From Acidimicrobiaceae bacterium (lineage in GTDB: Bacteria; Actinomycetota; Acidimicrobiia; Acidimicrobiales; Aldehydirespiratoraceae): a DNA stretch of 18,655 nucleotides. Shown piece after piece: positions 5,994-14,099 of the stretch. Every line of letters starts with the position of its first letter. Position 1 is the stretch's first letter. The translations under genes and the position numbers were made by a program. The stretch spans positions 1 to 18,655 of the forward strand of contig VXNG01000195.1 in the NCBI GenBank assembly GCA_009840695.1, written 5' to 3'. The notes under the pieces are model-generated. The model was not told the DNA's origin. It ran no database searches and saw nothing but the letters and a program-made list of their open reading frames with translations.

Positions 5994-6677
5994 TCATTGT
6001 GGCACGGTTCGCACGCCGCGGCGGGGACGTTCGCCGAAGAGGCTCCTCCCGATTCGAACCATCGTCGCGCCCTCGGCCACGGCAACCTCGAGATCGTCGG
6101 TCATGCCCATCGAGCAGTGGCCAAGGCCCAGGGTGTCGACCATCTGCCGCAGCGACCTGAAGCTGCTTCGAGCCCCCTCGGGCGGCCCGAGCGGCCCGAT
6201 GCCCATCAGGCCGACCAGGTTCAGTCCCGCGTCAGCGACTACCGAGGCCAGTTGCTCTGTCTCTGCGGCCCGGCAGCCCCCCTTGGATTCCTCCGAGGAG
6301 ATGTTCACCTGAATCATCACTTCCGCCCCCGGGGCGCGACGACCGATCTCACGGGCCAGCTCCGGTCGGTCGACCGTCTGCCACACGTCGACACAACCGG
6401 CCAGCATCTTGACCTTGTTGCGCTGCAGGTGTCCGACGAAGTGGACCCGGGGTCTGGGGACGGCAGTCACGCCGGTCAGCTTGGTCAGGAACTCTTGGGC
6501 GTAGTTCTCTCCGATGTGGCCGATCCCGCATGCGGCTGCGGCATCGATGGCCCATGAGCCGAGCGCTTTTGTGACCGCGATCACGGTTACGTCATGGCCT
6601 GCGGTCCGGGCGATTCGGGCTCGCACGGCCTCGTAACGCTCTCCGATGGCGGCCACCGTCACCGGCGACGCGCTCAT
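5994..6677 (-). CDS. YggS/PROSC family pyridoxal-phosphate homeostasis protein
   Basis: A 227-residue fold-type III PLP protein (YggS/YlmE/PROSC family). The PLP lysine is Lys37 in TVIAVTKAL. Other conserved parts are GENYAQE (56-62), HFVGHLQRNKVK (79-90), IQVNISSEESKGG (122-134) and, near the end, MGMTDDLEVAV followed by EGATMVRIGRSLFG. The family binds PLP without known catalytic turnover and keeps vitamin B6 and some amino- and keto-acid pools balanced. Its place between pgeF and sepF is conserved (ylmE in Bacillus nomenclature), but its link to division is unexplained. The ATG overlaps the pgeF stop (ATGA), so the two are probably translationally coupled. Confidence 0.96.
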   Translation of the reverse strand: MSASPVTVAAIGERYEAVRARIARTAGHDVTVIAVTKALGSWAIDAAAACGIGHIGENYAQEFLTKLTGVTAVPRPRVHFVGHLQRNKVKMLAGCVDVWQTVDRPELAREIGRRAPGAEVMIQVNISSEESKGGCRAAETEQLASVVADAGLNLVGLMGIGPLGPPEGARSSFRSLRQMVDTLGLGHCSMGMTDDLEVAVAEGATMVRIGRSLFGERPRRGVRTVPQ

Positions 6678-7381
6678 ACGCGTTCCAGTCGGACGGTGGT
6701 CGCCTGACGGGCACGTTCGCCGCGGACCCGGTGCGAGAAGAAGCACTCGTGGGAGGTGTCGAATCCCAGATCCTCCACGTCGCTGACACCGGCGGTGCGC
6801 AGGGCTCCCCGCACCGCCGAGACGAGATCGAGGGCGGGCGCGCCCCAGGAGGTGACGCTGGTGACGTCGCCGCGAACTGCACCGCTCACCGCGGCAAGCT
6901 CTGCCGGGCCGAACTCATATGCGGAGGGTCTGATCACCGGTCCCACTACCGCTCGCAGGCCGCCGCCCGAGTCCGGCGTCAGGCTGTGCAGAGCCTGAAC
7001 GACCTCGCGGAGCACGCCGGCGACGATGCCCCGCCATCCGGCGTGGGCCACGCCAACTGCGCTGTCGCCCACCACGACAACCGGCGCGCAATCGGCAGTG
7101 TGCAGGGCGAGCACCGCCTCAGGCACGGCGGTCACCGCGCCGTCGGCCACGGACCCCGCCTTGTCGCCTGATTCGGTTACGACCACTACGTCGGCGCCGT
7201 GTACCTGCTTGAGCCACGTCCACTCCCCGACCATCAGCCGCTGGCGCCTGCGGTCCAGACGACGATGGTGATCGGGGCTCGGACTGGCGTTGGTGTCGCA
7301 GCGAAAGTCGCCGTCGGATCTCTGGGAGCAACGGACCCTGGCGACCAGTCCCTCGCCCGCGGGCACCAGCCGCTCGATCAT
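6674..7381 (-). CDS. pgeF: PgeF/YfiH/YlmD laccase-domain protein (peptidoglycan editing factor)
   Basis: A 235-residue protein of the multicopper-polyphenol-oxidoreductase-like (YfiH) family. The metal and active-site residues are kept: His61 in QVHGADV, Cys98 in HTADCAP and His113 in AHAGWRG. The usual GPCIG segment reads VGPVIRPSAYEFG, without its cysteine. Escherichia coli YfiH has been reported to limit mis-incorporation of L-Ser in place of L-Ala in wall precursors; purine nucleoside phosphorylase or adenosine deaminase activity is described for other members. Its place among wall-synthesis genes fits the editing role, but the reaction here is inferred. The ATG at 7381 follows GGGAG at a short distance, 29 bases after ftsZ, probably in the same transcript. 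Confidence 0.93.
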   Translation of the reverse strand: MIERLVPAGEGLVARVRCSQRSDGDFRCDTNASPSPDHHRRLDRRRQRLMVGEWTWLKQVHGADVVVVTESGDKAGSVADGAVTAVPEAVLALHTADCAPVVVVGDSAVGVAHAGWRGIVAGVLREVVQALHSLTPDSGGGLRAVVGPVIRPSAYEFGPAELAAVSGAVRGDVTSVTSWGAPALDLVSAVRGALRTAGVSDVEDLGFDTSHECFFSHRVRGERARQATTVRLERV

Positions 7382-7410
7382 CCGGCTCCCGCTCGGCCTC
7401 TAGGGCGCAA

Positions 7411-8535
7411 TCATCTCAGGAAGTCAGGAACATCGAACTCGTCGTTGAGATCGACGCCGACCGGCGCGTCCGTGTGCTCGCCGGTTGCGAAGACGTCGGC
7501 GATCTGCATGGCGTCGGAGGAGCCGGCGCGGGCCGCGGGCCGGCCTTCCCGCCGCGTCCGGCGCTGGCCGCCGCCCCCGTAGCCCTGGCGGTCGCTCTCG
7601 AAGCCGGCGGCTATCACCGTGACCCTGACCTCGTCTTCGAGAGCATCGTCGATCACCGTTCCAAAGATGATGTTGGCGTCCTGGTGGGCGACGGATCGCA
7701 CTACCTCGGCCGCTTCGTTCACCTCCATCAGACCGAGGTTGGAGGCGCCTGAGATATTGAGCAGCACGCCTTGGGACCGGTCGATCGAGGACTCGAGCAG
7801 CGGGCTGGAGATAGCAGCCCGTGCCGCGGCGACGGCCCGTCCCTCGCCGCTCGCCGCTCCCATGCCCATGAGGGCGCTGCCCGCCTCGGTGAGCACGGTC
7901 CGGACGTCGGCGAAGTCTGTGTTGATGAGCCCGGGAGTGGTGATGAGGCTGGTGATCCCACCGACTCCCTGCATCAGGACCTCGTCGGCCATGCGGAAGG
8001 CGTTGAGCATGGAGGTCTTCTCATCGGCGATCGCGATCAGGCGGTCGTTGGGTATGACGATCAGGGTGTCGACCTTCTCCTTGAGTCGCTGTATGCCCTC
8101 TTCGGCCTGCACCGAGCGCCGGGATCCCTCGAAGCTGAAGGGCCGCGTCACCACTCCGATGGTGAGCGCGCCGGAACTCTTGGCCACTTCGGCCACCACC
8201 GGCGCCGCTCCGGTACCGGTACCGCCGCCCTTGCCCACGGTGATGAACACCATGTCCGATCCGTTGAGAGCCTCGCGGATCTCGTCAATGTGCTCTTCGG
8301 CCGCCTGCTTGCCCACCTCTGGATTGCTGCCCGCCCCCAGGCCTCGCGTCAAGTTCTGCCCGAGGTCGATCCTGACGTCGGCGTCGCTCATGGCCAGAGC
8401 CTGCGCATCGGTGTTGGCCGCGATGAACTCGACGCCCCGCAAGCCGGCGTCGATCATCCGGTTGACGGCGTTGACGCCGCCGCCTCCGACTCCGATCACC
8501 CTTATGACGGCGAGGTAGTTGTGGGGATCGGCCAT
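7411..8535 (-). CDS. ftsZ: Cell division protein FtsZ
   Basis: A 374-residue tubulin-like GTPase that polymerises into the Z-ring. It shows [16 protein letters not shown] (12-27), AANTDAQAL (39-47), the tubulin signature [10 protein letters not shown] (103-112) and RPFSFEG (131-137). The T7 loop [10 protein letters not shown] (205-214) carries the catalytic acids Asp207 and Asp210; Thr206 is where Leu is more usual. After a short Gly/Arg-rich linker (316-340) the protein ends in the conserved peptide [12 protein letters not shown], which binds SepF and other partners. I chose the ATG at 8535, preceded by GGGAGGT; a longer frame to 8568 would add residues unlike the family. Unlike the genes before it, ftsZ is set off by a 93-base gap with a likely promoter, giving it expression beyond that of the mur operon. 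Confidence 0.99.
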   Translation of the reverse strand: MADPHNYLAVIRVIGVGGGGVNAVNRMIDAGLRGVEFIAANTDAQALAMSDADVRIDLGQNLTRGLGAGSNPEVGKQAAEEHIDEIREALNGSDMVFITVGKGGGTGTGAAPVVAEVAKSSGALTIGVVTRPFSFEGSRRSVQAEEGIQRLKEKVDTLIVIPNDRLIAIADEKTSMLNAFRMADEVLMQGVGGITSLITTPGLINTDFADVRTVLTEAGSALMGMGAASGEGRAVAAARAAISSPLLESSIDRSQGVLLNISGASNLGLMEVNEAAEVVRSVAHQDANIIFGTVIDDALEDEVRVTVIAAGFESDRQGYGGGGQRRTRREGRPAARAGSSDAMQIADVFATGEHTDAPVGVDLNDEFDVPDFLR

Positions 8536-8545
8536 CGCTGCGTCA

Positions 8546-8552
8546 ACCTCCC
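8546..8552 (-). promoter_or_regulatory. ftsZ: Shine-Dalgarno sequence of ftsZ
   Basis: GGGAGGT on the minus strand. The GGAGG core is 11 bases before the ATG at 8535, slightly long spacing but the only good match nearby. It supports this start over the upstream in-frame ATG at 8568. Confidence 0.65.
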
Positions 8553-8571
8553 TGCATTGAACCTTCACTGC

Positions 8572-8599
8572 ATCTTAGGGGAGACAACCGCGATGTCAG
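8572..8599 (-). promoter_or_regulatory. ftsZ: Candidate ftsZ promoter
   Basis: On the minus strand CTGACA (8594-8599) is one base from the -35 consensus. After 16 bases comes TAAGAT (8572-8577), two bases from the -10 consensus. A transcript would start near 8565, about 30 bases before the ftsZ ATG. Promoters between ftsQ and ftsZ are known in other actinobacteria. The match is by eye only. Confidence 0.5.
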
Positions 8600-8602
8600 C
8601 CA

Positions 8603-8613
8603 TTAGGGCCTAA
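8603..8613. promoter_or_regulatory. Palindrome upstream of the ftsZ promoter
   Basis: TTAGG-G-CCTAA is a perfect 11-base palindrome just upstream of the candidate -35 element, in an AT-richer part of the ftsQ-ftsZ gap. The minus strand also carries CCCTA three times (from 8628, 8608 and 8580). It could be an activator or repressor site for ftsZ; no known regulator motif is recognised. Confidence 0.35.
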
Positions 8614-8628
8614 AGGGATGCTCTAGGG

Positions 8629-9402
8629 TTAGCAGGGGCGGTGGCGGGTCACGGTGGCGATGTCGGGCATGGTCACGTCGATTGTGGTGACGCACGCCAG
8701 ATCAGCGGTCGCCAGCACCGCTCGCAGTGCGCTGATCTTGTCGTCGATCAGTACCGGCTCACCGAGCACGACGGTGGCGCCGCCGACGAGCGCGAGGCCT
8801 ATCTCGTCGTGGTCCGTCTCGAGGGTGACCGATCGGACCCAGGCGCGGAGATCTTCGGGCATGGCCGCGACGACCGCGAGCGGCCCGTCCGTGGCCGTGT
8901 GAATTTCACCGAGCTGTCCCGAGAACGGGACTGACACATGGGGCACCGCGGTCGACTCGGACCCCCAGCCGATTGCGTAGCCGTTGGCGTCGATCAGCGC
9001 CGTCCGGCCTTCCGAGGCCGGCACCGCGGCGGCCGGCACGCGGGGCTCTACGGCGATGCGCACTGTGGCCGGCCAGTCCCTCCATACCTGCGCCGACCTG
9101 ACCCAGGGCAACGACTCGACGGACCGCTGCGCCTCGTCGACGTCGAGGAACAGCATCGGCAGACCGACCGACACGTTCGAGCTGTCGAGGATCTCGGTGC
9201 CGTCGGCGGGATCTGTGCCGGTGATCGTGATCCGGTCCACGTCCAGTAGAGGCGTGCGGCTGACGCCCCAGGCCGCGGCGGCCGCCAGAACAAGGCCCAA
9301 GACCACCGCGAGGACCCGCAGGCGTCGGCGCCCCTGCGCCCTGATCACCGCGATGCGGCGTGCCTTCATACGCGGGTCCACAGTCACGGTCGCGGCGTTC
9401 AC
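8629..9402 (-). CDS. ftsQ: Cell division protein FtsQ/DivIB
   Basis: A 257-residue single-pass membrane protein. An Arg/Lys-rich cytoplasmic tail (1-28) precedes one transmembrane helix (about 29-46). The extracytoplasmic POTRA domain follows (about 52-122: LLDVDRITITG, then LPMLFLDVDEAQRSVESLPWV and ATVRIAVEPRVPAA). The FtsQ beta-domain comes after it. FtsQ links early and late divisome proteins with FtsL and FtsB and helps activate FtsW-FtsI. The GTG start overlaps the murB stop (GTGA). The protein ends in RHRPC, with a terminal cysteine. It is the last gene of the overlapping chain that begins at murE. Confidence 0.95.
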   Translation of the reverse strand: MNAATVTVDPRMKARRIAVIRAQGRRRLRVLAVVLGLVLAAAAAWGVSRTPLLDVDRITITGTDPADGTEILDSSNVSVGLPMLFLDVDEAQRSVESLPWVRSAQVWRDWPATVRIAVEPRVPAAAVPASEGRTALIDANGYAIGWGSESTAVPHVSVPFSGQLGEIHTATDGPLAVVAAMPEDLRAWVRSVTLETDHDEIGLALVGGATVVLGEPVLIDDKISALRAVLATADLACVTTIDVTMPDIATVTRHRPC

Positions 9403-10358
9403 GGCAGCTCCCAGGGTTCGAATCCCACGAGGTGGGTCTCCGCCGACAGCTCGACGCCGTGGGCGTTCCAGACGCGGCGGCGCACCTCGCGCATCACTGC
9501 GACGATGTCTGAGGCTCGCCCTCCCTCATCGGACTGGATGAAGTTGGCGTGCTTCGAGGAGACCTCGGCCGTGCCGACGCGCAGGCCCTTGGCGCCGGCG
9601 GACTCGATGAGCTCGCCCGCGGCTGCATGCTCGGGATTGGTGAACACCGACCCGGCGTTGCGCCCGCCCGGCTGGTTGGCCCGGCGCCAGTGGACTATCT
9701 CGGTCAGGCCGGATCGGGATGTCTCACCATCCCCAAACCTCAACTTCAGCCTTACTGACGCGACTACCTCATGGGCAGCGATGTCGCTGGTTCGGTATCC
9801 GAGTTGGAGATCGGCCGCGGCGCGCACGGCGGTGTCCCCCCGGTGCAGATCAACGGTGACCGCGTCGATGAGTGACTCCGACATGTCCGAGCCGTGACCG
9901 CCCGCGTTCATCCGCACCGCTCCACCCACGGTGCCGGGCACCCCTACGGCCCACTCGAAGCCGGTGAGCCCGGCCTCGACCGAGGCGCGGGCGACCACAG
10001 GAAGAAGCGCGCCCCCGGCTGCGCCGACCGTTGGCCCGTCGATGTCGAATCGCGTCAGCCGGGAGTCCAGAGCGACGGCCAGGCCGTCGAAGCCGCGGTC
10101 GGCCACGAGCAGGTTGGACCCTCGCCCCACCACGAGCACCGGCACGGGCGGGCCGGTTCCGCACGCACCCGAGACGATGGCGGCGAGCGTCTCGAGTTCG
10201 GCCAGGTCGGCCACGGTGACGAAGAGCCGGGCCGGGCCTCCGACCCGGTAGGTGGTGTGCGAGGCCAGCCCGTAGTCCCTCCGCAGCGCCCGACCCAGGG
10301 GCGAGGAGGCCAGTCGGCGGTCGAGGTCGGCGAGCACATGCTGCACGGCCGCGGTCAT
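9399..10358 (-). CDS. murB: UDP-N-acetylenolpyruvoylglucosamine reductase MurB
   Basis: A 319-residue FAD enzyme that reduces UDP-GlcNAc-enolpyruvate to UDP-MurNAc with NADPH. FAD-binding segments are SHTTYRVGGPA (33-43), VVGRGSNLLVAD (76-87) and GVPGTVGGAVRMNAGGHGSDM (139-159). The substrate domain has YRTSD (188-192) and the proton-donor serine Ser237 in NAGSVFTNP, followed by SSKHANFIQ (267-275). The length and sequence around the serine resemble the shorter MurB class common in Gram-positive bacteria. The ATG overlaps the murC stop and the stop overlaps the ftsQ start. MurB makes the substrate of MurC, whose gene lies just before it. Confidence 0.97.
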   Translation of the reverse strand: MTAAVQHVLADLDRRLASSPLGRALRRDYGLASHTTYRVGGPARLFVTVADLAELETLAAIVSGACGTGPPVPVLVVGRGSNLLVADRGFDGLAVALDSRLTRFDIDGPTVGAAGGALLPVVARASVEAGLTGFEWAVGVPGTVGGAVRMNAGGHGSDMSESLIDAVTVDLHRGDTAVRAAADLQLGYRTSDIAAHEVVASVRLKLRFGDGETSRSGLTEIVHWRRANQPGGRNAGSVFTNPEHAAAGELIESAGAKGLRVGTAEVSSKHANFIQSDEGGRASDIVAVMREVRRRVWNAHGVELSAETHLVGFEPWELP

Positions 10359-11749
10359 GCCACAACCCCCGCCCCTCCAGCCTCCAGGCGCTCGATGACG
10401 ACATCGGGCGTAGAGGTCAGGTCGCCGGCTCCCAACGTCAGGCACAGATCGCCGCTGTGCAAGCGGGCCTCCAGCCAGTCGGCAACCTCGTCGAGCCGTG
10501 GAAGCCAGGTCACCGACGACCATGGATGCGCGTCGAGTACTGCGTCAAGGACGATCTTCGACGTGACACCGGGCAGGGGCGCCTCACCGGACGGGTAGAT
10601 CCCGGTCAGTACGAGGTGGTCCGCGCCCACGAAGGAATGCGCGAACTCCGAGCCGATGGAGGCGACGCGGCTGTACCGGTGGGGCTGGAACACGCACACC
10701 ACCCGGTTCCAGTGCCCGGTTCTGGCCGCGGCCAGTGCGGCCTCTACCTCGCTGGGCAGGTGGGCATAGTCGTCCACGAAGGTGATGCCGGAGACGTCGC
10801 CGCGGAACTCGAAGCGTCGGGCCACGCCGCCGAAACGGGCCAGCGCTCGGGTTGAGTCGGCGAAGGACGCCCCGGCTGCGACGGCCGCCACGATCGCGGC
10901 GGTCGCATTGAGGGCGTTGTGCAGGCCGGGGATCGGCAGCCTCACGACCCCCATCTGCTTGTCGCCTCTCCACAGTTCGAATTCGGAGGCGGGCATCTTC
11001 AGTGAGACGTCCACCATGCGGAAGTCGGCGTCCGGGCCTGTGCCATAGGTGGTCGCGCCGAGGGCCGCACCCAGCCGGGCCGCGCCCGGGTCGTCGCTGC
11101 ACACGATCCGGTGGTGTGACGAGGCCAGGAACTGCTCGAAGGCCGCGGCCAGGGCGGCCGGCGAGTCTTGGTAGTTCTCGAGGTGGTCGGACTCCACGCT
11201 GGTCACCACGGCCACCTCCGGGTCGAGCGACAGGAACGTATGGTCGTTCTCGTCGGCCTCCACCACGAACCATTCGCCGGTGTCCCACATCGCACCGGTG
11301 CCGATCTCGTTGACGTCGCCGCCGATTATGAACGAGGGGTTGAGACCGGCCTCCACCAGCACCAGCGCCAGCATGGAACTGGTCGTGGTCTTGCCGTGTG
11401 TGCCTGCCACCGCGATAGTCCTGCGGTTCGAGGCGATTGCGGGCAAGATCTCGCTGCGCCTCACAACCGGCACCCCGCACTCGCGCGCCGCACGTACCTC
11501 GGGGTTGCTGTCGCGGATGGCTGACGAGATAGCGACGAGGGCGGCGTCACCCAGGTTGGCCGGATCGTGGCCGATGGCGACCGGCACTCCCTCGGCGCGG
11601 AGCCTGGCTACAACCGGACCGTCGCGCAGATCCGATCCCGTCACCTGGTGGCCCATGGACCGGAGCACCGACGCAATGGCGCACATCCCGGCGCCGCCTG
11701 CGCCGATCACATGAATGGAGGTGGGCGCGGAGAGGTCCACGATACTCAT
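10355..11749 (-). CDS. murC: UDP-N-acetylmuramate--L-alanine ligase MurC
   Basis: A 464-residue Mur ligase that adds L-Ala to UDP-MurNAc using ATP. Domain 1 has the nucleotide-sugar motif HVIGAGGAGM (13-22). The central ATPase domain has the P-loop AGTHGKTTT (115-123), FVVEADENDHTFL (161-173) and VVTSVESDHLENY (181-193). The C-terminal domain has VARRFEFRG (309-317), VDDYAHLPSEV (325-335) and FQPHRYSR (354-361). The start at 11749 overlaps the murG stop (ATGA). A longer in-frame ATG at 11791 would add an unlikely leader lying over murG. Neighbours murG and murB overlap it on both sides. Confidence 0.98.
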   Translation of the reverse strand: MSIVDLSAPTSIHVIGAGGAGMCAIASVLRSMGHQVTGSDLRDGPVVARLRAEGVPVAIGHDPANLGDAALVAISSAIRDSNPEVRAARECGVPVVRRSEILPAIASNRRTIAVAGTHGKTTTSSMLALVLVEAGLNPSFIIGGDVNEIGTGAMWDTGEWFVVEADENDHTFLSLDPEVAVVTSVESDHLENYQDSPAALAAAFEQFLASSHHRIVCSDDPGAARLGAALGATTYGTGPDADFRMVDVSLKMPASEFELWRGDKQMGVVRLPIPGLHNALNATAAIVAAVAAGASFADSTRALARFGGVARRFEFRGDVSGITFVDDYAHLPSEVEAALAAARTGHWNRVVCVFQPHRYSRVASIGSEFAHSFVGADHLVLTGIYPSGEAPLPGVTSKIVLDAVLDAHPWSSVTWLPRLDEVADWLEARLHSGDLCLTLGAGDLTSTPDVVIERLEAGGAGVVA

Positions 11750-12900
11750 CCTGCGGCCTCCGACCGGTGGGGGGACGGATACCGCGCGCAACTCTCCATC
11801 AGGTCCACCACGGCTCCTGCCGCGTCCGGCCTGGCCAGCGATCGGGCCGCGCCAGCCATCGAGTCAAGGCGGTCCGGGTCCTCCAGCAGGGCGTCCACTT
11901 CGGTCACCAGCCGGGTCGCGTCGAGGTCTTCGTCGCTGACTCGCACCGCACCCCCTATGGCCTCCAGCCTCCGGGCGTTGGCGGTCTGATGGTCGCCGGG
12001 CGCGCCCGGAAGTGGCACCAGCACGGCCGGCACTCCCGCCGCGGCCACTTCGGCCACGGTGGTGGCACCCGCCCGGCCGACCACCAGGTCGGCCGCGGTG
12101 TACACCGCGGCCATGTCGTTCTCGTAGGCGACCAGGTCGTAGGAGAGGGCGCGCCCCGAGTCCGCGGGCATGCGGCGCGACAGGTCCTCGTAGTCGCGGT
12201 GTCCCGCGATGTGCCGTATATGGAGATCGCTCCGGTCTCTCCAGAGGTCCAGGGCCCCGGTAACCGCATTGTTGATCGTGCGGGCCCCGAGCGAGCCTCC
12301 GAATACGGCCACCATGCGGCGCCCGTCTCCGACGCCGAGCGCGGCCCGGGCCGCGGGCCCGTCCCCCGAGCGGTCCACGGCAATCACCTCGCTCCGCACG
12401 GGATTGCCCGTCCAGGTGGCGCCCCGCAGCTCCGTGGACTCGAAGGCGGTGGCGGCTCCGGCGGCCAGCCGGCTCAGGAGACGGTTGGCCAAGCCGGGAA
12501 CCGCATTCTGCTCGGTGATCACCAGGGGTATGCGCAGCAGGGCCGCAGCCACTCCACAGGCCGCCGAGGCGTAGCCGCCCAGCCCCACCACGACGGCCGG
12601 CTTGCGGCGCCTCAGTACGAAGAGCGCCTGGGCGAAGGCCCGGGCGAGCTCGGCGGCCGCGATCGCATTGGCGGCCACACTCGAGGGGGTGAGCCTGCGC
12701 TGCAGGCCCCGCCCGGGCAGCGCGGTGAGGGTGAACCCGGCCTCGACGACCAGCCGCGTCTCGACACCGCGAGCGCTGCCGACGAAGTGGACGGCCTGGC
12801 GCGGGGCGCCCCGGCGGATGATCTCGGAGCCGATGGTGATGCCCGGCAGCACGTGGCCTGCAGTGCCGCCCCCGGCTATGAGGGCCCAGGTCCCGTTCAT
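11746..12900 (-). CDS. murG: UDP-GlcNAc--lipid I GlcNAc transferase MurG
   Basis: A 384-residue GT28 glycosyltransferase at the inner face of the membrane. It transfers GlcNAc from UDP-GlcNAc to lipid I to make lipid II. The first glycine loop GGGTAGHVLPG (10-20) and VVVGLGGYAS (103-112) lie in the lipid I-binding half. TEQNAVPGLANR (129-140), FGGSLGARTINN (200-211), GRAGATTVAEV (275-285) and GDHQTANA (302-309) build the UDP-GlcNAc site. The ATG at 12900 overlaps the ftsW stop and its own stop overlaps the murC start. The frame is open far upstream across ftsW, but that part has no MurG features. Confidence 0.97.
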   Translation of the reverse strand: MNGTWALIAGGGTAGHVLPGITIGSEIIRRGAPRQAVHFVGSARGVETRLVVEAGFTLTALPGRGLQRRLTPSSVAANAIAAAELARAFAQALFVLRRRKPAVVVGLGGYASAACGVAAALLRIPLVITEQNAVPGLANRLLSRLAAGAATAFESTELRGATWTGNPVRSEVIAVDRSGDGPAARAALGVGDGRRMVAVFGGSLGARTINNAVTGALDLWRDRSDLHIRHIAGHRDYEDLSRRMPADSGRALSYDLVAYENDMAAVYTAADLVVGRAGATTVAEVAAAGVPAVLVPLPGAPGDHQTANARRLEAIGGAVRVSDEDLDATRLVTEVDALLEDPDRLDSMAGAARSLARPDAAGAVVDLMESCARYPSPHRSEAAG

Positions 12901-14099
12901 CGGATCTGTCTCGCCACGTTGAGTAGCACCCCCATGGCGGCCAGCGTCGCCACCAGGGAGGTGCCGCCGAAGGACAGCAGGGGCAGCGTGATCCCCACCA
13001 CCGGGAATATGGCGAGAACCGCCCCCATGTTGAGTGCGGCCTGCAGGATTATCCAGGACGTGATTCCCACCGCGAGCAGCATTCCGAACCGGTCTGGAGC
13101 CCGCAGCGCCACACCGAGCCCGCCTGCGGCTAATCCCACGAAGAGGATCACGACGAACAGCGAGCCGATCATTCCCAGCTCCTCGCCGATGACGGCGAAG
13201 ATGAAGTCGGTGTGCGCATAGGGAAGGAAGCCCCACTTGGCCCGTCCTGCGCCGAGCCCCAAGCCGTCGAGTCCGCCGGTGGCCATGGCGTGCAGCGACT
13301 TCAGCGTCTGGTAGCCGTTGCCGAAGGGGTCCTCCCAAGGGTCCAGGAATCCGAGCATGCGGTCCCTGCGCCAGGGCGAGTAGGCGACCATCATGGCCGT
13401 TGCTGCCGCACCGGCCACTGTCGCAACCACCAGATGGCTGAGCCGGGCTCCGGCGAAGTACAGCATCGTCAGGGCCACGCCGGCGATCACGAGGGTCGTG
13501 CCCAGATGGGGCTGCAGCATCAGCAGCACGGTCATCACGCCGGTCAGCAACAGGACGGGCTGGAGGGTCGACCGGACGTCCTCCATGGGCCGGTCGGGCC
13601 GGGACAGGAGGTCGGCAATGAAGACCACGAAGGCGATCTTGGCCAGCTCCGAAGGCTGGAACACGATGGATCCCACTCCAAGCCAACGGCGGGCGCCGTT
13701 GGCGCTCAGGCCGACGCTGGGAACCGAGGTGAGCACCAGCAGCACGAGCGACACGCCGATGCCCATGGGCGCGAGCCGCTTCCAATGGTGGTAGTCGACG
13801 CGTAACAGCACCAGGAGCGCGACCACGCCCACGCCCAGCCACGTGGCCTGACTCTTGAACAGGGACCAGGCCGAGTTGGTGCCAGACAGGCTCGGAGCGG
13901 CCGTGGCCGACAACGCCATCACCAAGCCCAGCAACACCAGGGCGATGACGGACAGGAACAGCGCCATGAACAGTCCGGTGCGCCTGCCGATCGGGGGCCG
14001 GGGGCCGCGACCGTCGGGTGGGAGTCGGGCGGTTGCGTGGCGGGCCCGGGCCTCGACGAGTGCCTGCCGGCGGCCGCGGGTGCGCTCGGTCACGATCAC
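12897..14099 (-). CDS. ftsW: Septal peptidoglycan polymerase FtsW (SEDS family)
   Basis: A 400-residue SEDS glycosyltransferase that polymerises lipid II at the septum together with its partner transpeptidase FtsI. A basic N-terminal tail (1-40) is followed by about ten membrane helices. Signature parts are ANGARRWLGVGSIVFQPSEL (133-152), PHLGTT (197-202), NGYQTLKSLHAM (261-272) and AHTDFIFAVIGEELG (295-309), with the catalytic Asp298. The last is GITLPLLSFGGTSL (369-382). A Tyr precedes the AHTD motif where many FtsW proteins have Glu; this position varies in actinobacteria. The start is a GTG at 14099 overlapping the murD stop (GTGA), with a second GTG two codons on. I prefer FtsW over RodA because of the dcw position. 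Confidence 0.96.
   Translation of the reverse strand: MIVTERTRGRRQALVEARARHATARLPPDGRGPRPPIGRRTGLFMALFLSVIALVLLGLVMALSATAAPSLSGTNSAWSLFKSQATWLGVGVVALLVLLRVDYHHWKRLAPMGIGVSLVLLVLTSVPSVGLSANGARRWLGVGSIVFQPSELAKIAFVVFIADLLSRPDRPMEDVRSTLQPVLLLTGVMTVLLMLQPHLGTTLVIAGVALTMLYFAGARLSHLVVATVAGAAATAMMVAYSPWRRDRMLGFLDPWEDPFGNGYQTLKSLHAMATGGLDGLGLGAGRAKWGFLPYAHTDFIFAVIGEELGMIGSLFVVILFVGLAAGGLGVALRAPDRFGMLLAVGITSWIILQAALNMGAVLAIFPVVGITLPLLSFGGTSLVATLAAMGVLLNVARQIR

Noticed and set aside
6674..7381. The changed GPCIG segment of PgeF as a sign of lost activity
   Set aside because: The cysteine missing there is not one of the core His/Cys/His residues, which are all present, so loss of function is not supported.
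7619..8518. A 299-codon plus-strand open frame opposite ftsZ
   Set aside because: The minus strand is unmistakably ftsZ; the antisense translation is Ser/Arg/Pro-rich without motifs.
11767..13221. A 484-codon plus-strand open frame opposite murG and ftsW
   Set aside because: Its length comes from third-position GC bias. Its translation is low-complexity Gly/Arg/His-rich and it lies over two certain genes.
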